From contig NZ_MASS01000030.1 in assembly GCF_001707885.1 (NCBI RefSeq), forward strand, positions 1 to 52,207: a stretch of 52,207 nt of DNA. The letters are read 5' to 3'. The DNA is from Desulfosporosinus cupriresistens (lineage in GTDB: Bacteria; Bacillota; Desulfitobacteriia; Desulfitobacteriales; Desulfitobacteriaceae). The stretch's first letter is position 1, and every line of letters starts with the position of its first letter. Positions 51,643 through 52,207 of this stretch are shown in pieces. Under the pieces are notes generated by a model. That model had not been told where the DNA came from, made no database searches, and was given only the letters and a program-made list of their open reading frames with translations. The position numbers were made by a program, and so were the translations under genes.

Positions 51643-52207
51643 ATGAGTACACAAATGGAACATGCCAAAAAAGGAGTCATCACAGCGGCCATGCAAACTG
51701 TCGCTGACAAAGAGGGATTGAGTGCTGAAGAAATCAGACTCCGGGTGGCAGCAGGAAGCATAGCCATCCCTGCTAACCATAATCACACCTCGTTAAGTCC
51801 AGAGGGCGTTGGTCTGGGACTTAAAACGAAGATTAACGTTAACTTGGGCATCTCCCCGGAGTGCGCCAACATAGATAGTGAGTTAGCCAAAGTGCGCATG
51901 GCTTTAGATATGAAAGCAGAAGCAATTATGGATCTCAGTAACTACGGTAAAACTGTCGAATTCCGCCACCGACTTATCTATATGTCTCCTGCTATGATCG
52001 GTACAGTTCCTATGTATGATGCCCTAGGTTATTTAGACAAGAAATTAGAGGACATAACTCCTCAAGAACTTTTAGCTGTGGTGGAACAACACGCCCGTGA
52101 CGGTGTCGATTTTGTCACCATCCACGCTGGTATAAATCGGGAAACCGCCCGCCACTTTCAAAAGACTTCCCGAGTCACAAATATTGTCTCTAGGGGCGGA
52201 TCCTTAC
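51643..52207 (+). CDS. thiC: Phosphomethylpyrimidine synthase ThiC (5' part)
   Basis: The first 188 codons, open to the window edge. Begins [20 protein letters not shown], with [21 protein letters not shown] in part, [22 protein letters not shown] and [14 protein letters not shown], all ThiC landmarks. ThiC is the radical SAM enzyme converting aminoimidazole ribotide to HMP-P; its C-terminal cluster motif is outside the window. 142 bp after thiE, so it may share the thi transcript. SD weak (AGAGCGTGA). Confidence 0.95.
   Translation, partial: MSTQMEHAKKGVITAAMQTVADKEGLSAEEIRLRVAAGSIAIPANHNHTSLSPEGVGLGLKTKINVNLGISPECANIDSELAKVRMALDMKAEAIMDLSNYGKTVEFRHRLIYMSPAMIGTVPMYDALGYLDKKLEDITPQELLAVVEQHARDGVDFVTIHAGINRETARHFQKTSRVTNIVSRGGSL

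Overview
The window reads as the chromosome of a strictly anaerobic, low-to-moderate GC Firmicute of the Desulfosporosinus/Desulfitobacterium group. This is inferred from gene content: mercury-methylation genes hgcAB, rubrerythrin, an Etf-coupled lactate dehydrogenase, a YyaE/YoaE-type molybdoenzyme, MoaE, a sulfide:quinone oxidoreductase-like flavoprotein and a clostridial agr-type locus. No tRNA, rRNA, CRISPR array, insertion sequence or phage gene was seen. Gene borders were adjusted by Shine-Dalgarno (SD) spacing, so several starts lie inside the longest open frame.

Layout. 1-2.4 kb: divergent LysR regulator and MFS exporter. 2.5-5.4 kb (minus): rubrerythrin, then an arsR-arsC-hgcA-hgcB operon read from one strong promoter flanked by two matching inverted repeats. 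5.4-7.9 kb: a protease remnant, nitroreductase, FMN-binding split-barrel protein, Crp/Fnr regulator. 7.9-12.9 kb (minus): secreted protein, ABC-2 transporter, sensor kinase and response regulator. 13-17 kb: YojF-BshB2 (bacillithiol), TDT-family carrier with a convergent CysL-like LysR gene. 17-24.3 kb: fused trehalose-phosphate synthase/phosphatase, small secreted protein, HxlR/flavoprotein divergent pair, ABC exporter, SQR-like protein. 24.3-27.4 kb: two very small genes, HD hydrolase, YkuK-like protein, MoaE. 27.4-31.2 kb: rifampin phosphotransferase pseudogene and a MarR gene under a consensus promoter with an overlapping operator. 31.2-37.9 kb (minus): MBL-fold protein, a YhaN/YhaO (SbcC/SbcD-like) pair in which both partners have lost their catalytic motifs, and a molybdopterin oxidoreductase. 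38-43.5 kb: small genes, a hairpin-rich stretch, the EtfB-EtfA-LDH operon, a GNAT gene. 43.6-47.5 kb (minus): agr-like locus (two paralogous membrane proteins, AgrB, a 40-residue AgrD peptide, a PAS sensor kinase). 47.7-52.2 kb: thiamine operon thiSGHFE plus 5' part of thiC, led by a TPP riboswitch and terminator.

The most unusual items are: (1) the intact YhaN/YhaO pair with parallel loss of Walker A, signature, Walker B and metallophosphoesterase ligands; (2) hgcAB placed as the distal part of an arsenic-type arsR-arsC operon with two operators on its promoter; (3) the agr-like locus with duplicated membrane proteins of unknown role and a perfect 25-bp hairpin between agrD and the kinase; (4) rph inactivated by an out-of-frame internal deletion; (5) a hairpin-dense region at 38.58-38.94 kb.
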